This document shows, piece after piece, positions 32,681-43,205 of a stretch of 64,000 nt of DNA. The stretch comes from Okapia johnstoni (lineage: Eukaryota > Chordata > Mammalia > Artiodactyla > Giraffidae). A program made the translations under genes and the position numbers. Under the pieces are notes generated by a model that worked only from the letters and a program-made list of their open reading frames with translations, was not told the origin of the DNA and did no database searches. The stretch is taken from positions 22,294,001 through 22,358,000 of the forward strand of contig CM044314.1 in assembly GCA_024291935.2 (NCBI GenBank), read 5' to 3'. The first letter of the stretch is position 1. Each line of letters opens with the position of its first letter.

Positions 32681-34853
32681 AACAAGACCAGGAGCAGACT
32701 GTGGCTCAGATCATGAACTCCTTATTGTCAAATTCAGACTTAAATTGAAGAAAGTAGGGAAAACCACTAGACCATTCAGGTATGACAAAATCAAATCCCT
32801 TATGATTATACAGTGGAAGTGACAAATAGATTTAAGTGACTAGATCTGATAGACAGAGTACCTGATGAACTATGGACAGAGGTTCGTGACATTGTACAGG
32901 AGACAGGGATCAAGACCAACCCCATGGAAAAGAAATGCAAAAAAGCAAAATGGCTGTCTGAGAAGGCCTTACAAATAGCTGGGAAAAGAAGAGAAGCAAA
33001 AAGAAAAGGAGAAAAGGAAAGATATTACCATCTGAATGCAGAGTTCCAAAGAATAGGAAGGAGCGATAAGAAAGCCTTTCTTAGCGATCAATGCAAAGAA
33101 ATAGAGGAAAACAACAGAATGGGAAAGACTAGAGATCTCTTCAAGAAAATTAGAGATATCGGGGGAACATTTCATGCAAAGATGGGCTCGATAAAGGACA
33201 GAAATGGTATGGACCTAACAGAAGCAGAAGATATTAAGAAGAGGTGGCAAGAATACACAGAAGAACTGTACAAAAAAGATCTTCATGACCCGGATAATCA
33301 CATGGTGTGATCACTCACCTAGAGCCAGACATCCTGGAATGTGAAGTCAAGTGGGCCTTAGAAAGCATCACTATGAACAAAGCTAGTGGAGGTGATGGAA
33401 TTCCAGTTAAGCTATTTCAAATTCTGAAAGATGATGCTGTGAAAGTGCAGCACTCAATATGCCAGCAAACCTGGAAAACTCAGCAGTGGCCACAGGACTG
33501 GAAAAGGTCAGTTTTCATTCCAATCCCAAAGAAAGGCAACGCCAAAGAATGCTCAAACTACCACACAATTGCACTCATCTCACAGATTGTAAAGTAATGC
33601 TCAAAATTCTCCAAGCCAGGCTTCAGCAATATATGAACTGTAAACTTCCAGATGTTCAAGCTGGATTTAGAAAAGGCAGAGGAACCAGAGATCAAATTGC
33701 CAACATCCACTGGATCATCGAAAAAGCAAGTGAGTTCCAGAAAAACATCTATTTCTGCTTTATTGACTATGCCAAAGTCTTTGACTGTGTGGATCACAAT
33801 AAACTGTGGAAAACTCTGAAAGAGATGGGAATACCAGACCATCTGACCTGTCTCTTGAGAAACCTGTATGCAGGTCAGGAAGAAACAGTTAGAGCTGGAC
33901 ATGGAACAACAGACTGGTTCCAAATAGGAAAAGGAGTACATCAAGGCTGTATATTGTCACCCTCCTTATTTAACTTGTATGCAGAGTACATCATGAGAAA
34001 CGCTGGGCTGGAAGAAACACAAGCTGGAATCAAGATTGCTGGGAGAAATATCAACAACCTCAGATATGCAGATGACACCACCCTTATGGCAGAAAGTGAA
34101 GAAGAACTAAAGAGCCTCTTGATGAAAGTGAAAGAGGAAGGTGAAAAAGTTGGCTTAAAGCTCTACGTTCAGAAAATTAAGATCATGGCATCTGGTCCCA
34201 TCACTTCATGGCAAATAGATGGGGAAACAGTGGAAACAGTGTCAGACTTTATTTTTCTGGGCTCCAAAATCACTGCTGATGGTGATTGCAGCCATGAAAT
34301 TAAAAGACACTTACTCCTTGGAAGGCAAGTTAGGACCAACCTAGACAGCATATTAAAAAGCAGAGACATTATTTTGCCAACAAAAGTCCATCTAGTCAAG
34401 GCTATGGTTTTTCCAGTGGTCGTGTATGGATGTGAGAGTTGGATGGTGAAGAAAGATGAGTGCTGAAGAATTGATACTTTAGAGCTGTGGTGTTGGAGAA
34501 GACTCTTGAGAGTCCCTTGGACTGCAAGGAGATCCAACCAGTCCATCCTAAAGGAGATCAGTCCTGGGTGTTCATTGGAAGGACTGATGTTGAAGCTGAA
34601 ACTCCAATACTATGGCCAATACTCTCATGTGAAGAGTTGACTCATTGGAAAAGACCCTAATGCTGGAAAGGATTGTGGGCAGGAGAAGAAGGGGACGACA
34701 CAGGATGAGATGGCTCAATGGCATCACCGACTCAATGGACATGTGTTTGGGTAAACTCCGGGAGTTGGTGATGGACAGGGAGGCCTGGCGTACTGAGTTT
34801 CACGGAGTCACAAAGAGTCAGACACGACTGAGCGACTGAACTGACTGACTGAC
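32681..34853 (+). mobile_element. BovB LINE, longest copy (2.2 kb), 5'-truncated
   Basis: Sense BovB from the end of the endonuclease/linker region to the CTGAA-type tail (full BovB is about 3.2 kb). It interrupts antisense LTR sequence. It ends GAGCGACTGAACTGACTGAC. No clean target duplication is visible. Confidence 0.95.
32924..34839 (+). pseudogene. BovB ORF2 (linker, reverse transcriptase, C-terminal domain), disabled
   Basis: Read in order: 32924-33310 (Lys-rich linker KGEKERYYHLNAEFQ, RWQEYTEELYKKDLHDPDNH), a frameshift near 33305, 33307-33597 (NKASGGDGIPVKLFQILKDD, WKRSVFIPIPKKGNAKECSN), a frameshift near 33590, then 33600-34466 with RKGRGTRDQIANIHW, FIDYAKVFDCVDH (first catalytic Asp), QGCILSPSLFNLY and YADD in [16 protein letters not shown] at 34464-34466 replaces the CGA codon of the intact copy at 7468-7470, a CpG decay. 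34645-34839 encodes the C-terminal [15 protein letters not shown] part. The endonuclease is almost wholly missing. Not functional. Confidence 0.93.
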
Positions 34854-34855
34854 TG

Positions 34856-35330
34856 CATTTCTCTGAGAGACTCATAGCCCTCATAGCTCTGAGAGACTGC
34901 TCCAAAGTGGCAGTGGGGGAAGGTCAATATATAAGATTTTGGTGAAGGGGGAGGTCAATACCATGAAGCACTCATTTTACCAAAGTTTCTTGTTATTCAT
35001 GAGGATCTGAGGTCATCATTAAGGAATTTAGTGCTTCTCTAGATATGAGGAGATGCAAGGATTGAGATCATAAAATCTGTTCTTAAAAACCTCCAACTAT
35101 TTAAAGACCTGTCCCACCAGATTCCCTGGAGCACAGAGTGCCTCATTCCACTGTGAACTTCCTCAGGCATTGTTGAAGGTCAGCAGCTATAGCAGCATGG
35201 GTTCAATCTCCATGGAGTCAGATGGCAAATGCCTTTGTTGGTCAGTCATTGGCAATGCTCCTGGTAAGTGCCAACTTGTAGTTGACTAGCTGTTGAGCTT
35301 GAAACCTGAAATTTATTGTACAGCAGATTT
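34856..35330 (-). mobile_element. LTR-retroelement sequence, antisense, right part
   Basis: Continues the element at 31960-32632 on the other side of BovB, by recall of the same bovine family (AAATGCCTTTGTTGGTCAGT, CATTGGCAATGCTCCTGGTA). The assignment is from memory and moderate in confidence. Confidence 0.5.
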
Positions 35331-35599
35331 GACTGAACTTTGCCCCTGGTTCCTGGAAAGTATCTGCTAAATCCTTGGAATTTCCAGTGTCTTCCTTATT
35401 TGAGGTGGGCCTCCAACCACACTTGCGATTATGCTAATAAGATGACTCAGGAGGGGGGATGGTCACACTTGGAAGACCACTATACCATAGGATTAGAGCA
35501 CTGGGGCTTTGAGCCTAATGCTAGTGAAACCCTGTATTTTAGGCTGTGACTTGAACCCATATGCCTGTTCTTTTAACTGAGATCACATACCTGGTCTCA
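35331..35599. other. unassigned sequence, possibly retroviral
   Basis: Lies between two pieces of LTR-like sequence in the same orientation and may belong to one of them. No gene seen. Confidence 0.3.
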
Positions 35600-36030
35600 G
35601 GACTTAATGAGTCTCAGGTTCTTCATGTTTCATTGCAGAAAGAATTCGGTAAGAGACAAAGTGATAGGTAAAAAGTGGATTTATTTAGAAAGAAACACCC
35701 ACTACAGACACAGTGTGGGGCATTTCAGAAGGTGAGAGCAACACCAGGGTATGGGACTGTCAGTTTTTATAGGGGTGGGTAAGTTCATAGGCTAATCAGT
35801 GGGAGGAGTATTTCAGCTATTTTGGACAAGGGGTCAGAATTTCCAGGAATTGGAAAACCACCCACTTTTTGGTCTTTGATGTTGGCCTTGGAACTGTCAT
35901 GGCACACATGGGTGTGTCATTTAGCTTGCTGATGTGTTACAATGAGTGTATACTGAGGCTCAAGGTCTAGTGGAAGTCAACTCATCTACCATCTTGGACC
36001 TATTTAGTTCTAATCAGTTTGTGTTTTGTC
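35600..36030 (-). mobile_element. endogenous retrovirus-type LTR, antisense
   Basis: Recalled ruminant LTR in reverse: GGATTTATTTAGAAAGAAAC (reverse polyadenylation signal TTTATT at about 35680), CAGTTTTTATAGGGGTGGGT, TGTCATTTAGCTTGCTGATG and ACCATCTTGGACCTATTTAG. Boundaries are approximate. Confidence 0.65.
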
Positions 36031-36034
36031 TTCG

Positions 36035-36559
36035 GACTATGGAATTAAAAGATGCTTGCTCCTTGAAAGAAAAGCTATGGCAAACCTAAACAGCATATTA
36101 AGAGGCAGAGACATCACATTGCCAACAAAGGTCCACATAGTCAAAGCTATGGTTTTTCCCATAGTTATGTAGAGATGTGAGAGTTGGACCATAAAGAAGG
36201 CTGATTGCTGAAGAATTGATGCCTTCAAACTACAGTGCTGGAGAAGACTCTTGAGAGTCTCTTGGACAGCAAGGAGATCAAACCAGTCAATCTTAAAGGA
36301 AATCTACTCTGAATATTCATTGGAAGGACTGATGCTGCAACTGAAGCTCCAATACTTTAGTCACCTGATATGAAGAGTTGATTCATTGAAAAGACCCTGA
36401 TGCTGGGAAATATTGAGGGCAGGAGAATATTCAGTTGGCATCACCGACTCAATGGACATGAGTTTGAGCAATCTCCAGAAGAATGTAAAGATCAAGGAAG
36501 CCTGGTGTGCTACAGCCCATGGGGTTGCAAAGAATCAGACACGACTGAGCTACTGAACA
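36035..36559 (+). mobile_element. BovB LINE 3' fragment, older copy
   Basis: Begins inside the RT/C-terminal region (AATTAAAAGATGCTTGCTCC) and ends in the 3' tail (ACGACTGAGCTACTGAAC). It is more diverged than the copies at 6838 and 25970, with an internal deletion near 36428 and a TGA at 36209-36211, the same codon that is lost at 34464. Confidence 0.92.
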
Positions 36560-37767
36560 GTAACAACAACCTTGGGTTATATCATTCTTTTAGAGGTTAT
36601 GCCCTGCCCCATTCCCTCCTGTTTCACTAGCAAACCAACCTCTGGGAATAGAGGCAGACGGAGACTGACTCAACCTCAGAGCCATTCACACAATTAAACC
36701 TACATGCTGAGACTCCAGTAGAAAATACTCACCTGAAGTTGGATCCTGCTTCCATGTGCTGGGAAGGGATGGATTCTGAGGACATGGAAGCTTTCTGTCT
36801 GGGAAACCCCACCACTGGCCCCGTACATTTTTTCCTTTGGCTGGTCTTGAGTCACACCTTTTATAAGAAAATGGCAATCCTAATAGAGTGCTGTCCTGAG
36901 TTCTGCAAGTTGCTCCAGTAAAGCATTGAAATTGAGGGTGCCAAAAGAACTCCTGAATTTGTAGCAGGCTGGTCACAACAGCAAGGGCCCTGGGGGCCCC
37001 CAAGTTTTCAGCTGCCAATAGCAGTGAAGGCAGTTGTATAGAGGATGGTGTTTCAGATGGTAAAGTCTGACCTCATGCTGGTAGCCAGTGTGTCACAATT
37101 GCACTGCAGCCTGGGATCTCTCAGGGTCAAGAAGCCATGGCCAAACACTGTCTCTTCAAATGCTCTTCATCAGGTTATTTAAGTCTGTAGGTTAAATTGT
37201 TAGAAACTGTAAATATATATATAGTAAGAGAAAACATGGTGCTGATAGTAATCTATAAGTTGTTGATGAGCCTCAGATTCTAAGATCAGTGATGTGGGGA
37301 TTTGGCATTGGTACTAGACCACCCCTATTGGGTCTTATTGTCTCTCTCCAGAGCTCCTCTGTGCTTGTTTATTCCTGTGTTAGAACCCTCATTACACCTT
37401 ACATGCACCTTTCTTTTTTCCCCAACCTCTGCTGCAGAGGGTGGAGGACAGGTTTTGTTTACCTTAGTAACCCTGCTGAAAACAGCGAACTGTAAGCAAG
37501 AGGGTGTGGTTCTGCAAAGACTCCACCAACAATGCAGTTTGCCCAGAAAGGAATCTCACTTCACAGACCCAACACTGTAGTTTACCATTGTGTATGCTGC
37601 TGAACCCCTCAAGCATCTTAGCACCTCACCTCTGACAGCTCAGTGAACCTTAGGCAGGTGCGGTCTGGGCTTGGTCTTGCACCCCTGCAACCTATGCTGG
37701 TGGTCACTTCCTGACAGAGGAATCACAGGGAGTTCTTTGTGGCTCTGGGTTGTTGTTCAAAGCCCTT
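36560..37767. other. mostly unassigned sequence
   Basis: No supported gene. About 36890-37010 (GAGTTCTGCAAGTTGCTCCA, GAGGGTGCC, AACTCCTGAATTTGTAGC) resembles a common old mammalian repeat, family not assigned. A TATATATATA run lies near 37212. Confidence 0.35.
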
Positions 37768-37786
37768 AAAGAATGCAGGGCTTCAA

Positions 37787-38208
37787 TCTTTCAAATTCCA
37801 TATATATGCATTAGTATACTGTATGTGTGTTTTTCTTTCTGGCTTACTTCACTCTGTATAATGGGCTCCAGTTTCATCCATCTCAATAGAACAGATTCAA
37901 ATGTATTTTTTTTAATGGCTGAGTAATATTCCATTGTGTATATGTACCACAGCTTCCTTATCCATTCGTCTGCTGATGGACATCTAGGTTGCTTCCATGT
38001 CCTGGCTATTGTAAACAGTGCTGCGATGAACATTGGGGTACACGCGTCTCTTTCAATTCTGGTTTCCTCGGTGTGTATGCCCAGCAGTGGGATTGCTGGG
38101 TCATATGGCAGTTCTATTCCCAGTTTTTTAAGGAATCTCCACACTGTTCTGCATAGTGGCTGTAATAGTTTGCATTCCCACCAACAGTGTAAGAGGGTTC
38201 CCTCTTCT
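37787..38208 (-). mobile_element. young L1, inverted 5' segment
   Basis: The left arm of a 5'-inverted L1: the end of ORF2 in reverse orientation. Together with the sense 3' UTR at 38209-38519 it forms one insertion, flanked by an exact 19-bp target duplication (AAAGAATGCAGGGCTTCAA at 37768-37786 and 38570-38588). This is the signature of twin priming. Confidence 0.93.
37791..38207 (-). pseudogene. L1 ORF2 C-terminal end
   Basis: On the minus strand the frame carries the well-known L1 ORF2 C-terminus: the Cys-rich [37 protein letters not shown] and the terminal MHIYGI before the stop at 37791. It is open over its whole length, about 138 codons of true homology, indicating a young insertion. 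The upstream 27 codons of the frame come from the inverted-joint 3' UTR sequence and are not part of ORF2. Confidence 0.93.
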
Positions 38209-38519
38209 GAGGGAGAAGGTGAGGGTGGGACGTTCTGGGACAATAGCATTGAAACATGTATATTATCATATGTGAAACAGAACACCATTCCATGTCTGAT
38301 GCATGAGACAAATGCTCAGGGCTGGGGCAATGGGATGACCCAGAGGGATGGGACGGGGAGGGAGGTGGGAGGGGAGTTCAGGATGGGGAACACATGTAAA
38401 CCCATGGCTGATTCATGTCAATGTATGGCAAAAACTACTACAATATTGTAAAGTAATTAGCCCCCAACTAAAATAAATAAATTTATTAAAAAAAAATATC
38501 ACACACACACAAAAAAAAA
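38209..38519 (+). mobile_element. young L1, sense 3' UTR and first A-tail
   Basis: Sense L1 3' UTR (GAGGGAGAAGGTGAGGGTGG, AATAGCATTGAAACATGTAT, AATTAGCCCCCAACTAAAAT) ending in A-rich sequence with a CA run (38488-38519). It joins the inverted arm at about 38208/38209 with loss of some 3' UTR between them, as is usual in twin priming. Confidence 0.93.
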
Positions 38520-38569
38520 CTACCATGAATAAAGAGAATCGACTGTACTAACCAAACAAACAAACAAAA
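38520..38569 (+). other. candidate L1 3'-transduced segment with second A-rich tail
   Basis: Between the first A-tail and the right target duplication lie about 50 bp that are not L1: CTACCATGAATAAAGAGAATC and onward, with its own AATAAA-type signal at about 38528-38533 and a second tail of CAAA/AAAA units. This is the layout of a 3' transduction, in which read-through past the L1 signal carries flanking DNA along. Tail mutation is the alternative. Confidence 0.5.
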
Positions 38570-38588
38570 AAAGAATGCAGGGCTTCAA

Positions 38589-38713
38589 AGGGGAAGGGCA
38601 AGATAGCAGTGGGGGTTAAGAAGTACAAACTACTATGTATAAAATAAGCTCCAAGGATATATTATAAAACATAGGGAATATAGCCAATATTTTATAATAA
38701 CTATAAACGGAGT
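38589..38713 (+). mobile_element. older L1 3' end, left part
   Basis: L1 3' UTR words (TACAAACTACTATGTATAAA, GGGAATATAGCCAATATTTT) run up to the SINE insertion. The element resumes at 38946. Confidence 0.8.
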
Positions 38714-38934
38714 TTGGGGGCCTCCCTGGAGGCTCAGACTATAAAGAATCTGCCTGCAATGCGGCAGACCTGGGTTTGATCCCTGGGTCAGAAAGATCCC
38801 CTGGAGAAGGGCATGGCGACCCACTCCAATATTCTTGCCTGGAGCATCCCATGGACAGAGGAGCCTGGTGGGCTACAGTCCATGGGGTTGCAAAGTCAGA
38901 TGCAACTGAGCGACTAACAAACACACACACACAC
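38714..38934 (+). mobile_element. Bov-tA SINE with target duplication
   Basis: Full-length copy with head GGCCTCCCTGGAGGCTCAGA and tail GATGCAACTGAGCGACTAAC followed by a CA run. It is flanked by ATAAACGGAGT (38703-38713) and ATAAATGGAGT (38935-38945), one difference in 11. It interrupts the older L1 3' end. Confidence 0.95.
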
Positions 38935-38945
38935 ATAAATGGAGT

Positions 38946-39031
38946 ATAAGCTTTAAAATTTGTGAACTATCTTGTTGTACACCTGAAATTTATATCATAC
39001 TGCACATCAATCTTACCTCAATAAAAATAAA
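38946..39031 (+). mobile_element. older L1 3' end, right part
   Basis: Continuation of the L1 3' UTR (TGTTGTACACCTGAAATTTA, CTCAATAAAAATAAAA), followed by AAGAATGGAGGGTTTTA, a diverged third copy of the target site present at 37768 and 38570. Confidence 0.8.
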
Positions 39032-41382
39032 AAAGAATGGAGGGTTTTAGCCTTACCTCTCCTGCATTCCTGTCCTTTTTATTTCTGCTCCTAGTCAGCA
39101 TCCTGCTGAAGCTGACAGTTCAGGAAGATAGACGATTAGATACAAGTGTTTTTCCTGCCAACGCCTCCCGGGGAACTTTCATGAATATCCTTAGCCAGCC
39201 GACCTCCCTTCTCTGGCTGCAGATTGTTTTCTGCTATCAAATGTTCTGCCAGCTGTGGCAGCTGGAGTTCAAAGCTGTCCCCTTGCAACAGAGTGTGTCC
39301 TTGGTGGACTTTCTGGAGAACAGATTAATGCCTGGCAGTATGTGGCCCTCCAGGCAGCAGCCCTGTGTTGGCTTTTTCAAGGCAAATAAGAATCTACCAG
39401 AAAGAGTGATAAATCCTCCCTGGCACGGAGCCCTCAACCTTGGCTTTCACAGACTTGCTTCTGTAGAGTGGGGAGTCGTAATCTGAGTGTTTGCTCACCC
39501 AAAGCTATTCCTCTGCGATGGACCCAGAGAGGGCCAAGTGTAGTGTGCCCTGTGCAAGACCCAGGCCTCTGACCTCGGTGACTTTCAAGAAGACTTAATG
39601 TGGTTGTGATCTGTCTGCCTGTGTACTTGATCCTATAAACTGACAGTCGGTATAGAATGACCCTTGCAGTGGAGTTGGGGGACATGGTGGAGCTGTCAGA
39701 ATGGAATTCTACAGATATAATAATGGCCAGAAACAGTTAACTGAAAAATGCAACTAAGTTATTGGGGAGAAAATCTTGTCACCTGGGGTTGGACTTTCCC
39801 AGATCATTTGGGTATGGCCAGCATGCACAGAACTTCACAGGAGGTGGGCCTGGGGCTTTGGGTCATGCCAGCCCATCCTCCTTCTCCACACCCTGCAGGA
39901 AAGGTTGGCAACAATTCCAGCTGATGGGCTGATGCAGACAGAACAACTCAGCCTAGAGCCAGCTTCTGCATAGTGGCAGACACAGCTCCCGCCGCAGGTC
40001 ATCACTGGCCTCTCTCAGTGAATGGCAAGCCTTGATGAGCCATTTCCTCCGACTCGACCTTGAGCTTGCTAAAACCATGTGCCAACTATCACTCCTGATG
40101 ACTTGTGCCCTACACTGGCAGGAATCCCGATTTACCGGCTGCTGTCCTCAGCCAAGAGACTGTCAGGGATGACTGACAGAGGGCACCTAGAAGGCCTGGT
40201 TATTGTTCTTCCTTTTTAAAAATTCTGAGTATGAATCTTAGAGAAAGCACAAAAGCAATCCTAAGAGAGAACTCAGGTGAAGCCCTCTTAATTGGGTGAA
40301 ATCAAATCAGTTGTTTTCTTGACTCAGAGGCTGGGATTCCTAACTAGACATGGAAAGAAATGAAGGAAGGCTTGATAGGCGTTGTGAATGTACAGTGCTG
40401 ACTGAACAGGGTGGAATGCTCAGTAACATCTGCCTTCCAATCATCCTGATATATCATGTTTTCCAGAAATGCTCACATCTCTCTACATCCCACCCTCCAC
40501 TGGTTTCTTACTATAGGACATGGGGTTCTGCATGAAGGAATGCCCTCTGGGTTCCCTCTCTTTGGATCCCACAAGTCTTTGTCACTATTTCCACTAATAG
40601 AACATGGTGGAGGTAGCGCAGGACGTCTTTGGAAATCAGATCGTAAAAGTCCTAACAGTTTCTGCCTGGGTCTCTTAGCTCCCTTGCTCTTGGGACACTT
40701 GCTCTAGAAACCTCACCACCGTCATGGGAGGAAGCTGGGACCACATGCAGGGGTTCCAACTGAAAGCCCCACTGTGCCTGCATGGACTGCCAGACCTAGG
40801 AGGAAATGGTCTTCAGATGGCCCCTTCCTCGATTTGACTCCCCAGCAGAGGCCCCAGACAGCACAGGGCAGAGACAAGGTGCCTGCTGCTCCCTGTTTGA
40901 ACTCCTGACCCACAGGAACCAGGAGAGGTAGTAAAGGATTACTGTTGTTTTAAATCACTACGTGACTCAGTCAACCATCTTATCTGAAGTAGTGGAAACC
41001 AACTGGGCACGGGCCCTAGCGTGACCCCCTCCATGACCCCTTCTCATCGTCCTTTAAAGGAGGATGCGTGAGAGCCTGGTGTGTGGAGAGGACTCAGGGA
41101 ACAGGAATCACAGGACTGTCACCAAAGGCAGCAGGCCTCTGTTCCTGGGCATGTCCTTCTGCTGCTAGTTTTAGCTCTACGGTGATTAGTCAAATCTGTT
41201 TATAGCGATGGTCAGGCCCGCCTCTAGGAATAACAAAGAAAAGGCGAATGGCTGGAGGAAGGAAAGTTTGGCAAGAAACAGATATATGAGTTCCATAGGA
41301 ATTCACAGACATGCAGGAAACCGTAAGAACCCTCATCTTTAAAAAAAAATTTTTTTAGAAAAGTTTTGTTGTGAACCATTTT
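39032..41382. other. unique sequence with a 149-codon frame
   Basis: The plus frame 39037-39486 starts in the old L1's target-site copy. Its first 29 residues include a hydrophobic stretch (LSFLFLLLVSILLKL), but it has no known domain and the start is transposon-derived, so I do not call it a gene. The remaining 1.9 kb shows no repeat or gene that I can support. Confidence 0.35.
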
Positions 41383-41435
41383 AAATTCTTTATTGAATTT
41401 GAACCCCTATCTTTTAAGCGGCTTTCCTGTGCTGT
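41383..41435. other. short CHR-like tail and junction
   Basis: AAATTCTTTATTGAATTTGA resembles the antisense 3' end of a CHR SINE, cut off by the Bov-A SINE that follows. Confidence 0.4.
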
Positions 41436-41757
41436 GATGTGCTTAGTCGTGTCTGACTGTTTGTGACCCCATGGACTGTAGCCCGCTAGGCTCCTCTATC
41501 CATGGAGATTCTCCAGACAAGAATACTGTAGTGGGTTGCCTTGACCCCCTCCAGGGGATCTTCCCAACCTAGGGACTGAACTCAAGTCTCCCACATTGCA
41601 GGCTGATTGTCAACCATCTGAGCCACCAGGGAAGGCCAAGAATACGGAAGTGGGTAGCCTATCTCTTCTCCAGGGGATCTTCCCTACCCAGGAATAGAAC
41701 CAGGGTCTCCTGCACTGCAGGTTGATTCTTTACCAGCTGAGCTACTAGGGAAGCCCA
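41436..41757 (-). mobile_element. dimeric Bov-A/Bov-tA SINE
   Basis: Antisense copy in which the A-unit plus tRNA-type head occurs twice: head-type ends at about 41633 (GAGCCACCAGGGAAGGCC) and 41753 (GAGCTACTAGGGAAGCCC), with GGGGATCTTCC repeated at about 41554 and 41673. The tandem layout fits a Bov-A2-like dimer. Diverged. Confidence 0.9.
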
Positions 41758-43042
41758 AGTAATTTTCCTAGACCCCAAGTAATTCTTAGTCCATTACATC
41801 CATCACCACATTTCCAGGCTTTCTGTATCTGCCGCCCTAGCCCCCCACCCAGAATACCAAGATAAAGAGTGAAAATGCTTCATCTTTCTGAGGCAGGGGC
41901 TGACTGCTGTGTCCTCTTTGCAGCACGTAGTGTCAGCACGCCAGGGGTTTCCTTGGAGTGTGTCCTGGAAATGTGAGAAAGCATGCGAGGCATCTGACAC
42001 CCCATTACCTAGAACTGAGTGTTTTCATGACATTCGCCCAGCTGTACCTTTATATAGTCATAGGGCACGGATATTATGCAGGTTCAAAGAGATTAAGCTT
42101 TCTTCCCCACCCAGCTGCTGGGGCATGATGCCTGGCATATGGAAGATGGATAGAGTTACTCACTCTGAAGTGTGCTAGGAAACCTGTCTTGATTTTATTT
42201 TAGATTTTTAATAAGTAGCTCAGATCGTCGGCCATGCTTTGGGATGGGATGGTAGGCATCTGAAAGACAAATCCCCACGTGTGGCGCCAGCTGGGGTGAT
42301 CTGGAAGCAGGGAGTCTTATTTGTTCATCCACATTTAGCATCTCCAATCAGGTGGGGGGTGTCCCTGCTCCCCTGCTCCCTTGAATTGGGACACATGTTT
42401 GATTCCCTGTGAGAGGCCTGTTTCTTTGCTGGGGAGTCACGGACAGCCATGACTCCCCTGTGCTCCCTCGTGTGGGGTCTTGAGCACATGGCCGCTCCCC
42501 CCTGGCTCTGGCTCCTTTCCTCTGGAGTTGTTCCACAAAGACTGGAACTCAAGTGTATCTTGCAGTTGGATGCATTGCCGCTTGAAACATCTCTGGCAGC
42601 TCCTGGATTCCAGGAAGAGGCCTCCTCTCCCAGGGCTGCAGGGCTGAGTTGAAGGGGATGCTTACGGGCCTGGCCTCTAGGGGAGGAGGGTTCTGAGGGA
42701 CGCGACCTTGCTCCAGGAAGGCAGCCAGGAGCCAGGCAGGAGGTGGCCATGGAGGGACTTGCAGCTTAGCTTGGGGTGTGTGGGATAGAGGAACGCACAG
42801 AGGGAAGGGCCAGTTCCAGACTTTACTTTCGAGGGTAGCCACAGAGGTTGGGTAGCCCTCTCACTGGGGTCGTTGACCGCAGAGGTCACATGAGTCCTGA
42901 TGGCTCCATAGTGCCCATTTCAGAGCATGAGCAAGACTGGCCCTGGGGGCAGTCAGGGATCCCAAGATGTGGGCACAGCGCGGCCTTTCTTTCCCAGCAA
43001 TCTTGCCACTGTGGCTGGCGGGGAACCCAATAGAGTGGAGTT
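41758..43042. other. unique sequence
   Basis: No supported gene. A 141-codon minus frame (42750-42325) overlaps other frames and is composition-driven. No repeat recognised. Confidence 0.35.
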
Positions 43043-43205
43043 GAGAGGTGAGACAGATGTAATGGGGAGGGGGATATGGAGTAGAGGAGATGAAGATTGT
43101 GGGGGAAGTGGATGGAAGGGGAAGCTGGGGGAGGTGATGGGGTGGGATGGGGGTGGAAAAGATGGAATGGGGGAGTTAAGAGTGGGAAGCAGGGCAAGGT
43201 AGGGG
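43043..43205. repeat. purine-rich, G-rich tract with quadruplex motif
   Basis: The plus strand is almost wholly purine over 160 bp, with many runs of 4-5 G. At 43127-43153 four G-runs (5, 4, 3 and 5 G) are separated by loops of 7, 1 and 2 bases, meeting the usual G-quadruplex pattern. No function can be claimed. Confidence 0.75.

Noticed and set aside
39037..39486. 149-codon frame with a hydrophobic N-terminal stretch, signal-peptide-like
   Set aside because: The start codon lies in an L1 target-site copy. No known secreted family is recognised and the rest is of unremarkable composition. Ribosome profiling or conservation would be needed to revive it.
42325..42750. 141-codon minus-strand frame
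   Set aside because: Several frames of similar length overlap in the same GC-rich stretch, none with a family likeness.
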